Source: an uncultured Bacteroidales bacterium
Lineage (GTDB): Bacteria; Bacteroidota; Bacteroidia; Bacteroidales; UBA932
Direction: 5' to 3'
Length of the DNA stretch: 64,000 bases
Assembly: GCA_905233275.1 (NCBI GenBank)
Contig: CAJODR010000004.1
Span: 98,638 to 162,637 of the forward strand
The notes beneath the pieces are model-generated. The model did no database searches. It was not told where the DNA came from and was given only the letters and a program-made list of their open reading frames with translations. How positions within the stretch are numbered: position 1 is the stretch's first letter; each line of letters opens with the position of its first letter. Shown here piece after piece: positions 43,658-52,937 of the stretch. A program made the position numbers and the translations under genes.

Positions 43658-43688
43658 TTGGCCGTTTGAAAATAATTTGCTAAATTGC
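43658..43688 (+). promoter_or_regulatory. Possible promoter for the exbB operon
   Basis: TTG at 43658-43660, 20 bases, then TAAATTGC at 43681-43688, which departs from TAnnTTTG at the last bases. The ATG is 59 bases further through an AT-rich leader. Confidence 0.35.
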
Positions 43689-43747
43689 ACCGCATTTTGG
43701 AAACTAAAAACTATTAATACAATTATTTATTAACTCAACTTCCTATT

Positions 43748-44569
43748 ATGAAAAGATTTTTCATGGTACTGGCAGCGATCGGCGTAATGGCCCTTTCTGC
43801 TACAATCGCATCCGCTGAGGAGCCCAAGGCCGAAGGTGCCGAGGCCCAGACCGAACAGGTAGCCACCCCTGCTCCGGAGGCTGAACCCGCAGCCCAGCCT
43901 GCAGACAACGACGCCAAAGTGGAAGGCGTAGAAGCCGCCCACCAGGCTCTCAAGACCAAGTTCATCGAAGGTGGTGCAGGCTTCATGGCCCTCATCGTCC
44001 TCGTTCTCGTCCTCGGTCTCGCCGTATGTATTGAGAGACTTCTCTACCTCCTCTTCGCAAAGGTCAACTCCAAGAAGCTCCTCGGAGAGATTGAAAACGC
44101 TCTCGCCGAAGGTGGCGTAGAGGCTGCAAAAGACGTTTGCCGCAAGACCCGCGGTCCCGTCGCCAGCATCTTCTATCAGGGCCTTCTCCACGCCGACCAG
44201 GGTGTCGACACCGTCGAAAGGACCATCACCGCTTACGGTTCCGTTCAGATGAGCCTCCTCGAGCGCGGCCTCAGCTGGATCTCCCTGTTCATCGCCATCG
44301 CCCCGTCCCTCGGATTCCTCGGTACCGTTATCGGTATGATCCAGGCATTCGACGATATCCAGAAAGCAGGTGACATCTCCCCGAACATCGTTGCCGGTGG
44401 TATGAAAGTGGCCCTTATCACGACCGTCGCCGGTCTCATCGTGGCCATGATTCTCCAGCTCTTCTACAACCTCATCCTCGCCCTCATCGAAGGTGTCACC
44501 ACGGATATGGAAGATTCCTCCATCTCCTTCGTTGACATCATGACCGAATACGAGAAAAAGAACAAATAA
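43748..44569 (+). CDS. exbB: ExbB/TolQ-type proton channel protein
   Basis: Stator subunit of the Ton motor in the inner membrane. The 273-residue protein has a Bacteroidota-style N-terminal signal-like sequence (1-23) and a Glu/Pro/Ala-rich periplasmic stretch, then a first span (about 78-100), a cytoplasmic loop with GPVASIFYQGLLHAD, and two further spans in ISLFIAIAPSLGFLGTVIGMIQAF and ALITTVAGLIVAMILQLFYN. It is followed by a small membrane protein and two exbD genes. Confidence 0.93.
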   Translation: MKRFFMVLAAIGVMALSATIASAEEPKAEGAEAQTEQVATPAPEAEPAAQPADNDAKVEGVEAAHQALKTKFIEGGAGFMALIVLVLVLGLAVCIERLLYLLFAKVNSKKLLGEIENALAEGGVEAAKDVCRKTRGPVASIFYQGLLHADQGVDTVERTITAYGSVQMSLLERGLSWISLFIAIAPSLGFLGTVIGMIQAFDDIQKAGDISPNIVAGGMKVALITTVAGLIVAMILQLFYNLILALIEGVTTDMEDSSISFVDIMTEYEKKNK

Positions 44570-44581
44570 TCCCGATTCGCC

Positions 44582-45034
44582 ATGCAAACCGGTAAACTTT
44601 TAAACACGATTTTCAAGGTTCTGTGCTGGGTGATTATCGCACTCGGTGTCGGCATCGTGATCCTCGGCTTCCTCAAGGGATTCACCGAGAATGACGGCCA
44701 CTACACAGACGTCCTTCTGAAAACTACATACTGGTTGTTTGGGATTACCCTTGTCTCGTTCCTGGTTCTCGGTCTCATCCTGGGACTCCTCAACAATCCC
44801 AAGGGGGTTCTCAAACTCGCCATTTTCATACTGCTGATTGGCGCATTCGCACTTATTGCCTATATCCTCGCCCCCGGCAAGGAACTCATCGGATACCTCG
44901 GCGAACAGCCGACACCCGGAGTCAGCAAGCTCGCTGATGCGACACTCTACCTTACTTACTTTGCGGTAGCCGGCGTAGTCCTCGCCATCGTAGTCGGTGG
45001 CGTATACCGCCTCATTTCAGGCTTTAAGAAATAA
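44582..45034 (+). CDS. Four-helix membrane protein inserted between exbB and exbD
   Basis: A 150-residue protein with four hydrophobic spans (about 8-30, 47-70, 78-97 and 118-145) and short polar loops. No known domain is recognised. Spacing of 12 bases to exbB and 2 bases to exbD shows it belongs to the motor operon, so an accessory role in the ExbB-ExbD complex is plausible but unproven. Codon use and GC look like its neighbours. Confidence 0.8.
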   Translation: MQTGKLLNTIFKVLCWVIIALGVGIVILGFLKGFTENDGHYTDVLLKTTYWLFGITLVSFLVLGLILGLLNNPKGVLKLAIFILLIGAFALIAYILAPGKELIGYLGEQPTPGVSKLADATLYLTYFAVAGVVLAIVVGGVYRLISGFKK

Positions 45035-45036
45035 CA

Positions 45037-45654
45037 ATGGCAAAGAAAACCCCCAATATCAATTCCAGTTCTACTGCGGATATAGCCTTCCTGCTCTTGT
45101 GCTACTTCCTCATGACTACCACCATGGGAGACAAGACGGGTATCCAGCGTACGCTGCCCAAGATACCTGAGAGCACCCAGCAGAAAGATATCCAGATCAA
45201 CCGGAGAAACCTCATCCAGGTCAAGATCAACAGTAGTGACAACGTACTGCTGATTGCGGGTGAGTATGCCACCGTTCCCGTTCCCCGCAAGGGTGACAAG
45301 ATTGATGATGCCCTGATCACTGCAAAGATCAAGGAGTGGATGGCCAACAGGGGCCACAGCGAGCAACTCCCTGCCCGCGAACTCCCCGACAAGCCGGAAG
45401 AAGCCAAATATCCCTACGAAGTACTCAAAGGCGTAGTCTCGCTGCAGAATGACCGCAGTACCCACTACGACACGTACATCACCGTCCAGAATGCCATCGT
45501 ACGCGCATTCAACGAGCTGAGGGATGAAGAGGCGTTCGCCCGCTTCGGCCGTCACTACGACGAGCTCACGCAGGACGAAGCTGACGTCATCAACTTCATA
45601 GTCCCGAAGACCATCTCCGAGGCCGAACCCAAGGACAAGAACAAGACCAAATAA
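45037..45654 (+). CDS. exbD: ExbD/TolR-type protein (first copy)
   Basis: A 205-residue bitopic protein. The proton-carrying aspartate lies in NSSSTADIAFLLLCYFLMTT (Asp15) at the start of the single membrane span, followed by a periplasmic domain. A C-terminal extension of about 70 residues beyond a typical ExbD (residues about 135-205) is charged and ends KDKNKTK. It pairs with the second ExbD 13 bases downstream; paired exbD genes are common in Bacteroidota. Confidence 0.92.
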   Translation: MAKKTPNINSSSTADIAFLLLCYFLMTTTMGDKTGIQRTLPKIPESTQQKDIQINRRNLIQVKINSSDNVLLIAGEYATVPVPRKGDKIDDALITAKIKEWMANRGHSEQLPARELPDKPEEAKYPYEVLKGVVSLQNDRSTHYDTYITVQNAIVRAFNELRDEEAFARFGRHYDELTQDEADVINFIVPKTISEAEPKDKNKTK

Positions 45655-45667
45655 CCCTGAAGACATT

Positions 45668-46129
45668 ATGGCAAGATTCTCTACCAGTGAAAAGAAAGAA
45701 ACCCCCGGAATTTCCTCGGGTTCCCTCTCCGATATCGTCTTCATGCTCCTCTTCTTCTTCATGGTTACCACCCAGATGAGGGAGTCCGAGAGCAAGGTCA
45801 AGGTCACCGTCCCCCAGGCCACGGAAGTAGCCAAACTGGAACGCAAGGATCTCACCTCCTATATCAACATCGGCGCACCTACCGACAAAAACCTCGGTAC
45901 ATCGACGCGTCTGGAGCTCAACGGCGACTTCAAGTCCGTGGATGACATCCGCGACTTCATCTCCACCGAGCGCAACGCCATCTCCCCCGAAGACCGTCAC
46001 CTCATGACCGTCGCCATCAAGGCTGACAAAGGCGTCCAGATGGGTATCATCACCGATGTCAAGCAGGAATTAAGACGTTGTAACGCCCTCAAGATTATGT
46101 ATCAGGCCAACAAGTTGACCGAAGAATAA
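45668..46129 (+). CDS. exbD: ExbD/TolR-type protein (second copy)
   Basis: A 153-residue ExbD with the membrane aspartate in GISSGSLSDIVFMLLFFFMV (Asp22) and a periplasmic domain ending DVKQELRRCNALKIMYQANK. Its partner ExbD differs in the periplasmic part, so the motor may carry a heterodimer. It is the last gene of the operon, with a terminator 23 bases beyond its stop. Confidence 0.92.
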   Translation: MARFSTSEKKETPGISSGSLSDIVFMLLFFFMVTTQMRESESKVKVTVPQATEVAKLERKDLTSYINIGAPTDKNLGTSTRLELNGDFKSVDDIRDFISTERNAISPEDRHLMTVAIKADKGVQMGIITDVKQELRRCNALKIMYQANKLTEE

Positions 46130-46152
46130 TCTTGTATCTCCACCCATTAAGG

Positions 46153-46181
46153 GCGGCTCCCGTCAAGGGGGCCGCTTTTTT
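46153..46181 (+). terminator. Rho-independent terminator of the exb operon
   Basis: A 9-bp stem (46153-46161 with 46167-46175, one G-U pair), a 5-base loop GTCAA and six T residues. It directly precedes the asnS promoter. Confidence 0.92.
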
Positions 46182-46182
46182 G

Positions 46183-46213
46183 TTGTCAAATCGCCAAAAA
46201 AGCGCTATATTTG
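46183..46213 (+). promoter_or_regulatory. Bacteroidota promoter for asnS-udk-tonB
   Basis: TTG at 46183-46185, a 20-base spacer and TATATTTG at 46206-46213. The ATG is 18 bases downstream. The -33 box abuts the terminator U-tract. Confidence 0.75.
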
Positions 46214-46231
46214 CATGATAACTTCGAGATT

Positions 46232-47635
46232 ATGTCGACACTCAAAAGAACCAAGATCAAGACCCTGCTCGCAATGGAGCCGGGACAGCAAGTACTCGCC
46301 AAAGGCTGGGTAAGGACAAAAAGAGGCAACAAACAGGTAAAATTCATCGCCCTCAACGACGGTTCTACCATTAATAATATACAGGTGGTCGCCGACGCCT
46401 CCCTGTTTGACGAGGATCTTTTCCGCCGCATCACTACGGGAGCATCCCTCGCCGTCACCGGTGAGCTCACCGAGTCGCAGGGCAGCGGACAGGCCGTGGA
46501 GATCCAGGCCCGCGAGATCGAGGTTCTTGGCGAATGCGATCCCATGCGCTTCCCCCTCCAGAAGAAGGACACGTCCCTCGAATACCTCCGTACGGTAGCT
46601 CACATGCGTCTCCGCACCAACACTTTCGGCGCAGTGCTCCGCATCCGCAACGCAATGGCATTCGCCATCCACAAGTTCTTCAACGAGAAGGGATTCGTCT
46701 ATCTCCACACTCCCCTCATCACCGAATCCGACGCTGAGGGTGCAGGAGACATGTTCCAGGTGACGACGCTCGATCTTAAGAACATTCCGCTCGACAAGAA
46801 GGGCGGAGTCGACTTCTCCCGCGACTTCTTCGGCAAGAAGACATCCCTCACCGTTTCCGGCCAGCTCGAAGGCGAGCTCGGAGCCACGGCGGTAGGCGAA
46901 ATCTATACATTCGGTCCCACCTTCAGGGCTGAAAACTCCAACACCCCGAGGCACCTCGCCGAATTCTGGATGATCGAGCCCGAAATGGCATTCTACGACA
47001 TCAAGGACGACATGGATCTCGCAGAGGAATTCGTCAAATACCTCGTCCAGTACGCACTCGACAACTGCATGGACGATCTCCTCTTCCTCCAGTCCAAATA
47101 CGACGAAGGTCTCGTCGAAAGGATGCGCGGCGTCACCGGCATCACATTCGAAAGGGTCACCTACACCCAGGCGGTCGAAATCCTCGAAAAAGCCGTTGCA
47201 GACGGCGTTAAATTCGAATTCCCCGTCCACTGGGGCACCGATTTCCAGTCTGAGCACGAGCGTTATCTCGTCGAGAAATATTTCGGCAAGCCGGTCATCC
47301 TCACCGACTTCCCCGCCGCCATCAAGGCCTTCTATATGAAGCAGAATGACGACGGCAAGACCGTCCGCGGCATGGACGTCCTCTTCCCCAAGATCGGTGA
47401 AATCATCGGCGGCAGCGAAAGGGAGGCATCCCTGGAAAAACTCGAGCGCAGGATCGACGAACTCGGCATGTCTAGAAAGAATCTCGAATGGTACATTGAC
47501 ACCCGCCGTTACGGCACCGTCCCCCACAGCGGATTCGGACTGGGCTTTGAGCGTCTCCTCCTCTTCGTCACCGGCATGGCCAACATCCGCGACGTCATCC
47601 CCTTCCCCCGCACCCCGAAAAACGCAGAATTTTAA
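46232..47635 (+). CDS. asnS: Asparaginyl-tRNA synthetase
   Basis: A class IIb synthetase of 467 residues. An N-terminal OB anticodon-binding domain ([22 protein letters not shown]) is followed by the catalytic core with [20 protein letters not shown] (motif 2) and [16 protein letters not shown] (motif 3). Asn rather than Asp identity is supported by the [16 protein letters not shown] form. A TTG seven codons upstream lies in the -7 box, so the ATG at 46232 is used. udk follows 12 bases later. Confidence 0.96.
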   Translation: MSTLKRTKIKTLLAMEPGQQVLAKGWVRTKRGNKQVKFIALNDGSTINNIQVVADASLFDEDLFRRITTGASLAVTGELTESQGSGQAVEIQAREIEVLGECDPMRFPLQKKDTSLEYLRTVAHMRLRTNTFGAVLRIRNAMAFAIHKFFNEKGFVYLHTPLITESDAEGAGDMFQVTTLDLKNIPLDKKGGVDFSRDFFGKKTSLTVSGQLEGELGATAVGEIYTFGPTFRAENSNTPRHLAEFWMIEPEMAFYDIKDDMDLAEEFVKYLVQYALDNCMDDLLFLQSKYDEGLVERMRGVTGITFERVTYTQAVEILEKAVADGVKFEFPVHWGTDFQSEHERYLVEKYFGKPVILTDFPAAIKAFYMKQNDDGKTVRGMDVLFPKIGEIIGGSEREASLEKLERRIDELGMSRKNLEWYIDTRRYGTVPHSGFGLGFERLLLFVTGMANIRDVIPFPRTPKNAEF

Positions 47636-47647
47636 AAAGGTAATAAC

Positions 47648-48298
47648 ATGTTAGTCATCGGTATTGCCGGAGGATCCGGTTCCGGAAAAACAACGGTCGT
47701 AAGGGCCATCACCAGCCAGTTGAGCGGCCGGGTAGTCGTCATTCCCCAGGACTCCTACTACAAGGATTCCAGCCACCTTCCGCTCGAAGACAGGCAGAAG
47801 ATCAACTTCGACCATCCCGATGCCATCGACTGGAAACTCCTGTGCCAGCAGATCCGCGAGCTCAAGCAGGGCAAGACCGTGGAGCAGCCCGTCTACTCCT
47901 ACATCACCTGCTCACGCTCCAAGACTGAGACCGTTACGGTAGAGCCCGCCGACGTCATCATCGTCGAAGGCATTCTCATCTTCACCTGCAAGGAGCTCCG
48001 GGACCAGATGAACATAAAGGTATTCGTCGACGCGGACAGCGACGACCGCCTGATGAGGATTATCGTTCGCGACATCGCCGAAAGGGGCCGTACCGTCGAC
48101 ACCGCAATCGAGCACTATGTCGATACCGTAAAGCCGATGCACCTCCAGTTCATCGAGCCGTCAAAGCGTTACGCTGACATCATCGTTCCGCAGGGCGGAC
48201 ACAACCGCGTCGCCATCGACGTCATCGCCGCCACCGTGGAGAAGAACCTCAAGAAGACCCGCGGCAAAAAGGCCAGGAAGACTCCGCCGCAGGCATGA
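47648..48298 (+). CDS. udk: Uridine kinase
   Basis: Salvages uridine and cytidine to UMP and CMP. The 216-residue P-loop kinase has IGIAGGSGSGKTTVV (4-18), PQDSYYKD, NFDHPDAIDW and VIIVEGILIF, with a basic C-terminal tail (KKTRGKKARKTPPQA). Its stop overlaps the tonB start by 4 bases (ATGA), so the two are coupled. Confidence 0.95.
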   Translation: MLVIGIAGGSGSGKTTVVRAITSQLSGRVVVIPQDSYYKDSSHLPLEDRQKINFDHPDAIDWKLLCQQIRELKQGKTVEQPVYSYITCSRSKTETVTVEPADVIIVEGILIFTCKELRDQMNIKVFVDADSDDRLMRIIVRDIAERGRTVDTAIEHYVDTVKPMHLQFIEPSKRYADIIVPQGGHNRVAIDVIAATVEKNLKKTRGKKARKTPPQA

Positions 48299-49008
48299 TT
48301 TCCGAAGACAGCAAAGCCGGTATTCTTGTCACCGTGATCATTCACCTCGCGGTGATAATTGTCCTGCTTTCCTGTGCTCTCGGCGCCGCCACCGGCAGCA
48401 ACAATACCGTCTACATCGAGCTCCCGGAGCCGGAGGAACGCGTCCTCACTCCCGAGGAGCTCGAGGAGTTCAAGGCCCTCGAGGCTGAAAAGGCCGCCCT
48501 TGAGGAAGCCATGATGCGCGAACAAATTCGCGCCGAAGTGCTCTCCGGCAAGATTCCACGCAGTACCATAGTCAACCGCGACCGCCTCGCCGACGACCGC
48601 AATACCGATGTCGACCAGCTCGAAAAGGACCGCCAGAGGGCGGAAGAGGCGATGAAAAACGCCCTGGACGGCGATTTCAAGCCTTACGAATACACACCTT
48701 CAGACCCCGGTCCCAAAGCCGACAATCAGCCGCAGTCCTATTCCGGTCCCGGAATGATCGAATACGACATTCCCGGCTGGAGGGCCAATTACCTGTATCC
48801 ACCGGGCTGGACTCAGTACACGGGAGGTGTCGTCACTGTGCAGGTCACCCTGGACTCCTCCGGCAATGTAAGCAAGGTCTCGGTAATATCCAGCACTAAT
48901 TCCAAACTCAATTCGGCCGCCTGCAGCGCAGCGCGCCAGTCCTCATTCACCGGAGGTACTCCCCCGGGTGAAGGATGGATACGCTACACCTTTGCTTCGC
49001 AGAGGTAA
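48295..49008 (+). CDS. tonB: TonB-family energy transducer
   Basis: A 237-residue protein with an N-terminal membrane anchor (about 10-31), a charged, glutamate-rich coiled region (about 45-125), a short proline-containing linker, and a C-terminal TonB domain with VVTVQVTLDSSGNVSKVSVI and the SAARQSSF helix. It would carry energy from the ExbB/ExbD motor to TonB-dependent receptors such as the SusC protein downstream. It converges on the S41 protease gene with a 5-base gap. Confidence 0.87.
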   Translation: MISEDSKAGILVTVIIHLAVIIVLLSCALGAATGSNNTVYIELPEPEERVLTPEELEEFKALEAEKAALEEAMMREQIRAEVLSGKIPRSTIVNRDRLADDRNTDVDQLEKDRQRAEEAMKNALDGDFKPYEYTPSDPGPKADNQPQSYSGPGMIEYDIPGWRANYLYPPGWTQYTGGVVTVQVTLDSSGNVSKVSVISSTNSKLNSAACSAARQSSFTGGTPPGEGWIRYTFASQR

Positions 49009-49013
49009 AATGC

Positions 49014-50645
49014 TTACGGAACGACCTCGAACGAGGTTTCCAAGGCGGTTTTGATTACGTCGTCGATTTCAGCGTAATACTTGTAGAATGCGTTCTGCCC
49101 CAGGCGGGAATAACGTCCGACGAGGGCACGCAGTTGCGGGATGATGTATACCGACGACTGTTCCCATTCGCCCGGTCCCGGGCGGAGACCGTCCTTGTCA
49201 GCGGCATAGCGGAGGAACGCCGAAGAGAGGTCGACACTCCTGAAGAAGCTGTCCAGATCCTCGTAACTGTCAATCTCCCTGAGCCTTGCTGCATGGCGGT
49301 CGAAGAAATCGGAAGCGAAACGCGTCATCGTGGCTTTCTTGTTGACTCCGATGTGGAATGGTGTCGCAGAAGTCGTGTCCATCGGGACAAATACATCCGG
49401 GATGATGCCACCGCCGCCATATACCTTGCGGCCGCCGACCGTCTCGTGGACATCAGTCGAATCGGTCTTGATGGCCTCCGCGGAGAATAGTTCGCCGTCG
49501 ATGTACCGGTTGTAGAGGTCGTATCCGTCCTCGTATTCGCTGTAAGGCTTCTGGATGCAGCGGCCGGATGGGGTGTAGAAGCGCGCCACCGTGATCCTGA
49601 TGCCCGAGCCGTCGGTGAAGTAGAACGGCTCCTGGACGAGGCCTTTGCCGAATGAACGGCGACCGATTATGACGCCACGGTCATTGTCCTGGATAGCGCC
49701 GGCCAGGATTTCGCTTGCGGAAGCGGATCCGTCGTCAATAAGCACTGAAACGGGCAGGCTCTGGAGGGTGCCGGCGCCGCTCGCCCTATGGTCCTCCCTC
49801 TTGGAATGGAGCCCCTCAGTATATACTATCATCTCTCCGTCACGGAGGAATTCGTCCGCAATCGCCAAGGCCTGGTCGAGAAGACCGCCGGTATTGCTAC
49901 GGAGATCGATGACGAGGCGCTTCATGCCATCGTCGAGGAGGGTGCTGACTGCGTGACGGAATTCGTTGTAAACATTGAGGGAGAAGGTGTTGAGACGGAT
50001 GTATCCGGTCTCCATGTCAAGCATGAACGCCGCATCTACCGCATGAACAGGGATCCTGCCGCGGGTGATGTCAAACGGGATAATCTCGCCGTCGCGGAGG
50101 ACGGTGATGCGTACCTTGGTGCCCGACGGCCCCTTGATGAGCCGGACGATGCTGTCCTGGGGCATCTTGACGCCGGCTATCACCCTGTCATCCACTTTGA
50201 GAATGCGGTCACCGATGCTGAGGCCTATCTTTTCCGACGGACCGCCGGAAATGACTTCGAGCACTATCGCCGTGTCCTGCGGGACATTGAACTGGATGCC
50301 GATGCCGTCGAAATTGCCCTTGATATCCTCCTCGGAGGCTTTGAGGTCCTCCGGAGGAAAGTACATTGAATGGGGGTCGAGAGCGTAGAGGGCGCCGTCC
50401 ACGGCACCTTTTGTCACCTCTTCCCTATCGATCTGGTCGACGTAATGCTTGTCGAGCAGACCAAGTATGAGGTTTATCTTCTGCCATGAACCCGGGTCTA
50501 CCTGGATGCGTACGATACTGTCATTCTGCGCATTCGCGAATGCCTCGGCAATCCTTTTCACGCGCACCCGCATCACGAGCGTCGCGACAAGGAAGCCCAG
50601 CAGAAGGCCTGCGAGGACGTATGTCAGATGGGACCAACCCTTCAT
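49014..50645 (-). CDS. C-terminal processing peptidase (S41 family, CtpA-like)
   Basis: A 543-residue serine peptidase anchored by an N-terminal span (about 7-25). It has a PDZ domain (about 105-190, with SEKIGLSIGDRILKVDD) and the S41 catalytic core: FSLNVYNEF, DLRSNTGGLLDQA, the nucleophile region DDGSASASEIL and the lysine in RRSFGKGLVQ. It trims periplasmic proteins at their C-termini. It starts 1 base after the dCMP deaminase stop and is the last gene of its operon. Confidence 0.93.
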   Translation of the reverse strand: MKGWSHLTYVLAGLLLGFLVATLVMRVRVKRIAEAFANAQNDSIVRIQVDPGSWQKINLILGLLDKHYVDQIDREEVTKGAVDGALYALDPHSMYFPPEDLKASEEDIKGNFDGIGIQFNVPQDTAIVLEVISGGPSEKIGLSIGDRILKVDDRVIAGVKMPQDSIVRLIKGPSGTKVRITVLRDGEIIPFDITRGRIPVHAVDAAFMLDMETGYIRLNTFSLNVYNEFRHAVSTLLDDGMKRLVIDLRSNTGGLLDQALAIADEFLRDGEMIVYTEGLHSKREDHRASGAGTLQSLPVSVLIDDGSASASEILAGAIQDNDRGVIIGRRSFGKGLVQEPFYFTDGSGIRITVARFYTPSGRCIQKPYSEYEDGYDLYNRYIDGELFSAEAIKTDSTDVHETVGGRKVYGGGGIIPDVFVPMDTTSATPFHIGVNKKATMTRFASDFFDRHAARLREIDSYEDLDSFFRSVDLSSAFLRYAADKDGLRPGPGEWEQSSVYIIPQLRALVGRYSRLGQNAFYKYYAEIDDVIKTALETSFEVVP

Positions 50646-50646
50646 T

Positions 50647-51045
50647 TCAGAGCTTTTCTACCGTGATGCCGGCGCGGCGGAGAAGGTCGACTCCGTCGGT
50701 GAGTCGGTATTCGTCGCCGTAGACGACGCGCTTGATGCCGGACTGGATGATGAGTTTGGCGCACTCGACGCAGGGGGAATCCGTCACATACAGAGTGGAG
50801 CCCTCGCTGGAATTGCCTGATTTGGCGACTTTTGTGATGGCATTGGCCTCAGCGTGGAGGACGTATGGCTTTGTGACGCCGTTCTCTTCGCAGATGTTTT
50901 CAAACCCGGAGGGGGTGCCGTTGTAACCGTCGGAGATTATCATACGGTCCTTGACTATGAGGGCACCGACCTGGCGGCGCTTGCAATAGGAATTGCGCGA
51001 CCAGACCCTGGCCATTTCCATGTAGCTGCTGTCGAACTTTTCCAT
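50647..51045 (-). CDS. dCMP deaminase
   Basis: Converts dCMP to dUMP for thymidylate synthesis. The 132-residue protein has the zinc site HAEANAI and SPCVECAKLI, preceded by CKRRQVGALIVKDRMIISDGYNGTPSGF, characteristic of the dCMP deaminase/ComEB branch. ATG at 51043-51045 is 1 base after the ligase stop; the longer upstream frame lies within the ligase gene. Confidence 0.92.
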   Translation of the reverse strand: MEKFDSSYMEMARVWSRNSYCKRRQVGALIVKDRMIISDGYNGTPSGFENICEENGVTKPYVLHAEANAITKVAKSGNSSEGSTLYVTDSPCVECAKLIIQSGIKRVVYGDEYRLTDGVDLLRRAGITVEKL

Positions 51046-51046
51046 A

Positions 51047-52702
51047 TTATTTGCGCTGGTAGAGATAGCGTTTGATGCTCTTTTTGGGGGTGCGTTCGAA
51101 GTCCTCAGGCATGAATTCGAGCTTGCGGATCTGGGCGTATTTGGGAAGCTCGGCATTGATGGCCGGGAGGGCGGAAAGGATGCGCTTCTCAAGATCGGGG
51201 CGCTCCATGCCGTCGAGTTCGCCTAGATGATAATCCGGATAGATGAGCGCGGTCAGACCGCCGGCCTCCTCGACGACGAGGGATTCGACGACGTAATTGA
51301 AGTTGTTGATGATGGCTTCCAGCTCTTCCGGGTAGATATTCTGGCCCGAGGGGCCGAGAATCATGCACTTGGAGCGGCCGCGCAGATAGAGATAGCCGTC
51401 GCGGTCCACGATGCCCATGTCGCCGGTGCGGAACCATCCGTCATCGGTGAAGGCTTCTGCGGTGGCCTTTTCGTTCTTGTAGTATCCGAGGCAGACGTTG
51501 GGGCCCTTGACCTGAACCTCGCCGGGGACGCGTTTGGGATCGTCGGAGTCGATGCGGATCTCCATATTGAGCGCAGGGCGGCCGCAGGAGCCGACCTTGA
51601 CCTTGTCCCAGTGGGCGTAGCAGATGATGGGGGCGCATTCGGTCATTCCGTAGCCTACGGTGTAGTGGAATCCGATGCGGTGGAGGAATTTTTCAACCTC
51701 GGGGTTGAACGCGGCTCCGCCAAGAATGACCTCCTCGAACTTGCCGCCGAAGGACGATGTCAGTTCGGTGCAGAACCTCTTGAGAATGAACTGGTCGAGG
51801 ATAGGGACGGACATCGCAAACTTGTTGCGGTCGATGAGCGGCTTGAGCTTGGACTTGTATACCTTCTCTATAATAAGCGGTACCGCGATGATAATGTCGG
51901 GCTTAATCTCCGAGAACGCCTGCATGATAATCTTCGGGCTTGGTACCCTCGTCAGGAAGTGGACGTGCATGCCGATCACGATTTCGAAGAGGAATTCGAA
52001 CATCATTCCGTACATGTGGGCCGAAGGGAGCATCGACACGCAGTTCATGCCCGCCTTGAGCTGGGGATGGGCGTCCTTGTGGGCGAATTCCATATTGGAA
52101 TAGAGGGCCCTGTAGGGCAGCATTACTCCTTTGGAGAATCCAGAAGTACCTGAGGTGTAATTGATTACCGCGAGCTCGTCAGCGCTGTCCTCGTAATAAT
52201 TGATGTCGTCGGGGCCGAATGTGTTGGGATAGCGGCGGCCGAAGGATTCGTTGAGGCGCTCCCGGACTTCCTGCATCTTCTCGTCCCTCCAGCAGAGGAA
52301 CTTGAAGGTATTGATCTGGACGACGACCTCGAGGCCGGGCATTTCTTCGGCTGTAAGACCCTCCCAGATGACTTCGTCGACAAAGAGGACCTTGGCGTCA
52401 GAATGGTTGACCAGGTAATGGATATTTCCGGGCTTGAACTCGTGGAGAATGGGCACGACTACCGCACCGTATGTCGTTGTGGCGAGGAAACTGACTCCCC
52501 AGTTGGCCTGGTTCTTTGAGCAGATGGCAACTTTGTCTCCCTTCTTGAGGCCGCATTCTTCAAATGCGATGTGCAGTTTTTCGATGCGGCGTGCGACGTC
52601 CCGGTAGGAAAGTGTAATGCCCTGGTAGTTGGAAAGGGCCGGCTTTTCCCAGTTTTTCCGGAAGCTGCTCTCTATAAGCTTGTTAACGGATTTAAACTCC
52701 AT
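51047..52702 (-). CDS. AMP-forming acyl-CoA ligase/synthetase
   Basis: A 551-residue adenylate-forming enzyme, most like long-chain fatty acid-CoA ligases. It has the phosphate loop YTSGTSGFSKGV, the GYGMTECAP box, DGWFRTGDMG, the hinge RGRSKCMILGPSGQNIYPEELE and the C-terminal lysine region TPKKSIKRYL. It would activate a fatty acid in the cytoplasm; chain length is not readable. It heads the operon with dCMP deaminase and the S41 peptidase, divergent from susC. Confidence 0.92.
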   Translation of the reverse strand: MEFKSVNKLIESSFRKNWEKPALSNYQGITLSYRDVARRIEKLHIAFEECGLKKGDKVAICSKNQANWGVSFLATTTYGAVVVPILHEFKPGNIHYLVNHSDAKVLFVDEVIWEGLTAEEMPGLEVVVQINTFKFLCWRDEKMQEVRERLNESFGRRYPNTFGPDDINYYEDSADELAVINYTSGTSGFSKGVMLPYRALYSNMEFAHKDAHPQLKAGMNCVSMLPSAHMYGMMFEFLFEIVIGMHVHFLTRVPSPKIIMQAFSEIKPDIIIAVPLIIEKVYKSKLKPLIDRNKFAMSVPILDQFILKRFCTELTSSFGGKFEEVILGGAAFNPEVEKFLHRIGFHYTVGYGMTECAPIICYAHWDKVKVGSCGRPALNMEIRIDSDDPKRVPGEVQVKGPNVCLGYYKNEKATAEAFTDDGWFRTGDMGIVDRDGYLYLRGRSKCMILGPSGQNIYPEELEAIINNFNYVVESLVVEEAGGLTALIYPDYHLGELDGMERPDLEKRILSALPAINAELPKYAQIRKLEFMPEDFERTPKKSIKRYLYQRK

Positions 52703-52732
52703 TCGGTGGTAGTGTTAGCGTTTAATAGTCTA

Positions 52733-52740
52733 CAAAGATA
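52733..52740 (-). promoter_or_regulatory. -7 box upstream of the acyl-CoA ligase operon
   Basis: Reverse-strand TATCTTTG, exact consensus, 30 bases upstream of the ATG. A matching -33 box is not clear. Confidence 0.55.
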
Positions 52741-52798
52741 CGAATTATTTTTTGTATCCTCATATATGTTTTTTACATATGTCTCCAGGCCTCCTGAA

Positions 52799-52830
52799 TT
52801 TGGAGATTCGGAAATAAAATGTTATATTTG
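52799..52830 (+). promoter_or_regulatory. Bacteroidota promoter for susC-susD
   Basis: TTTG at 52799-52802, a 20-base spacer and TATATTTG at 52823-52830, the best match in the window. The leader to the susC ATG at 52938 is about 100 bases, long for this genome, and includes a GC-rich middle (about 52848-52875). Confidence 0.78.
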
Positions 52831-52937
52831 CTCGGCTAATACCTGAACCCGCGCACGCCAAAGCGGCCTGCACGAGATTATTTATTGACTTGAAGATATT
52901 CGTATCAATTATACAAACTATTCTAACCAACCGTTTT

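Noticed and set aside
43730..44587. A long minus-strand frame opposite exbB
   Set aside because: Acidic, histidine-rich shadow translation of a well-supported exbB gene, with no independent start signal.
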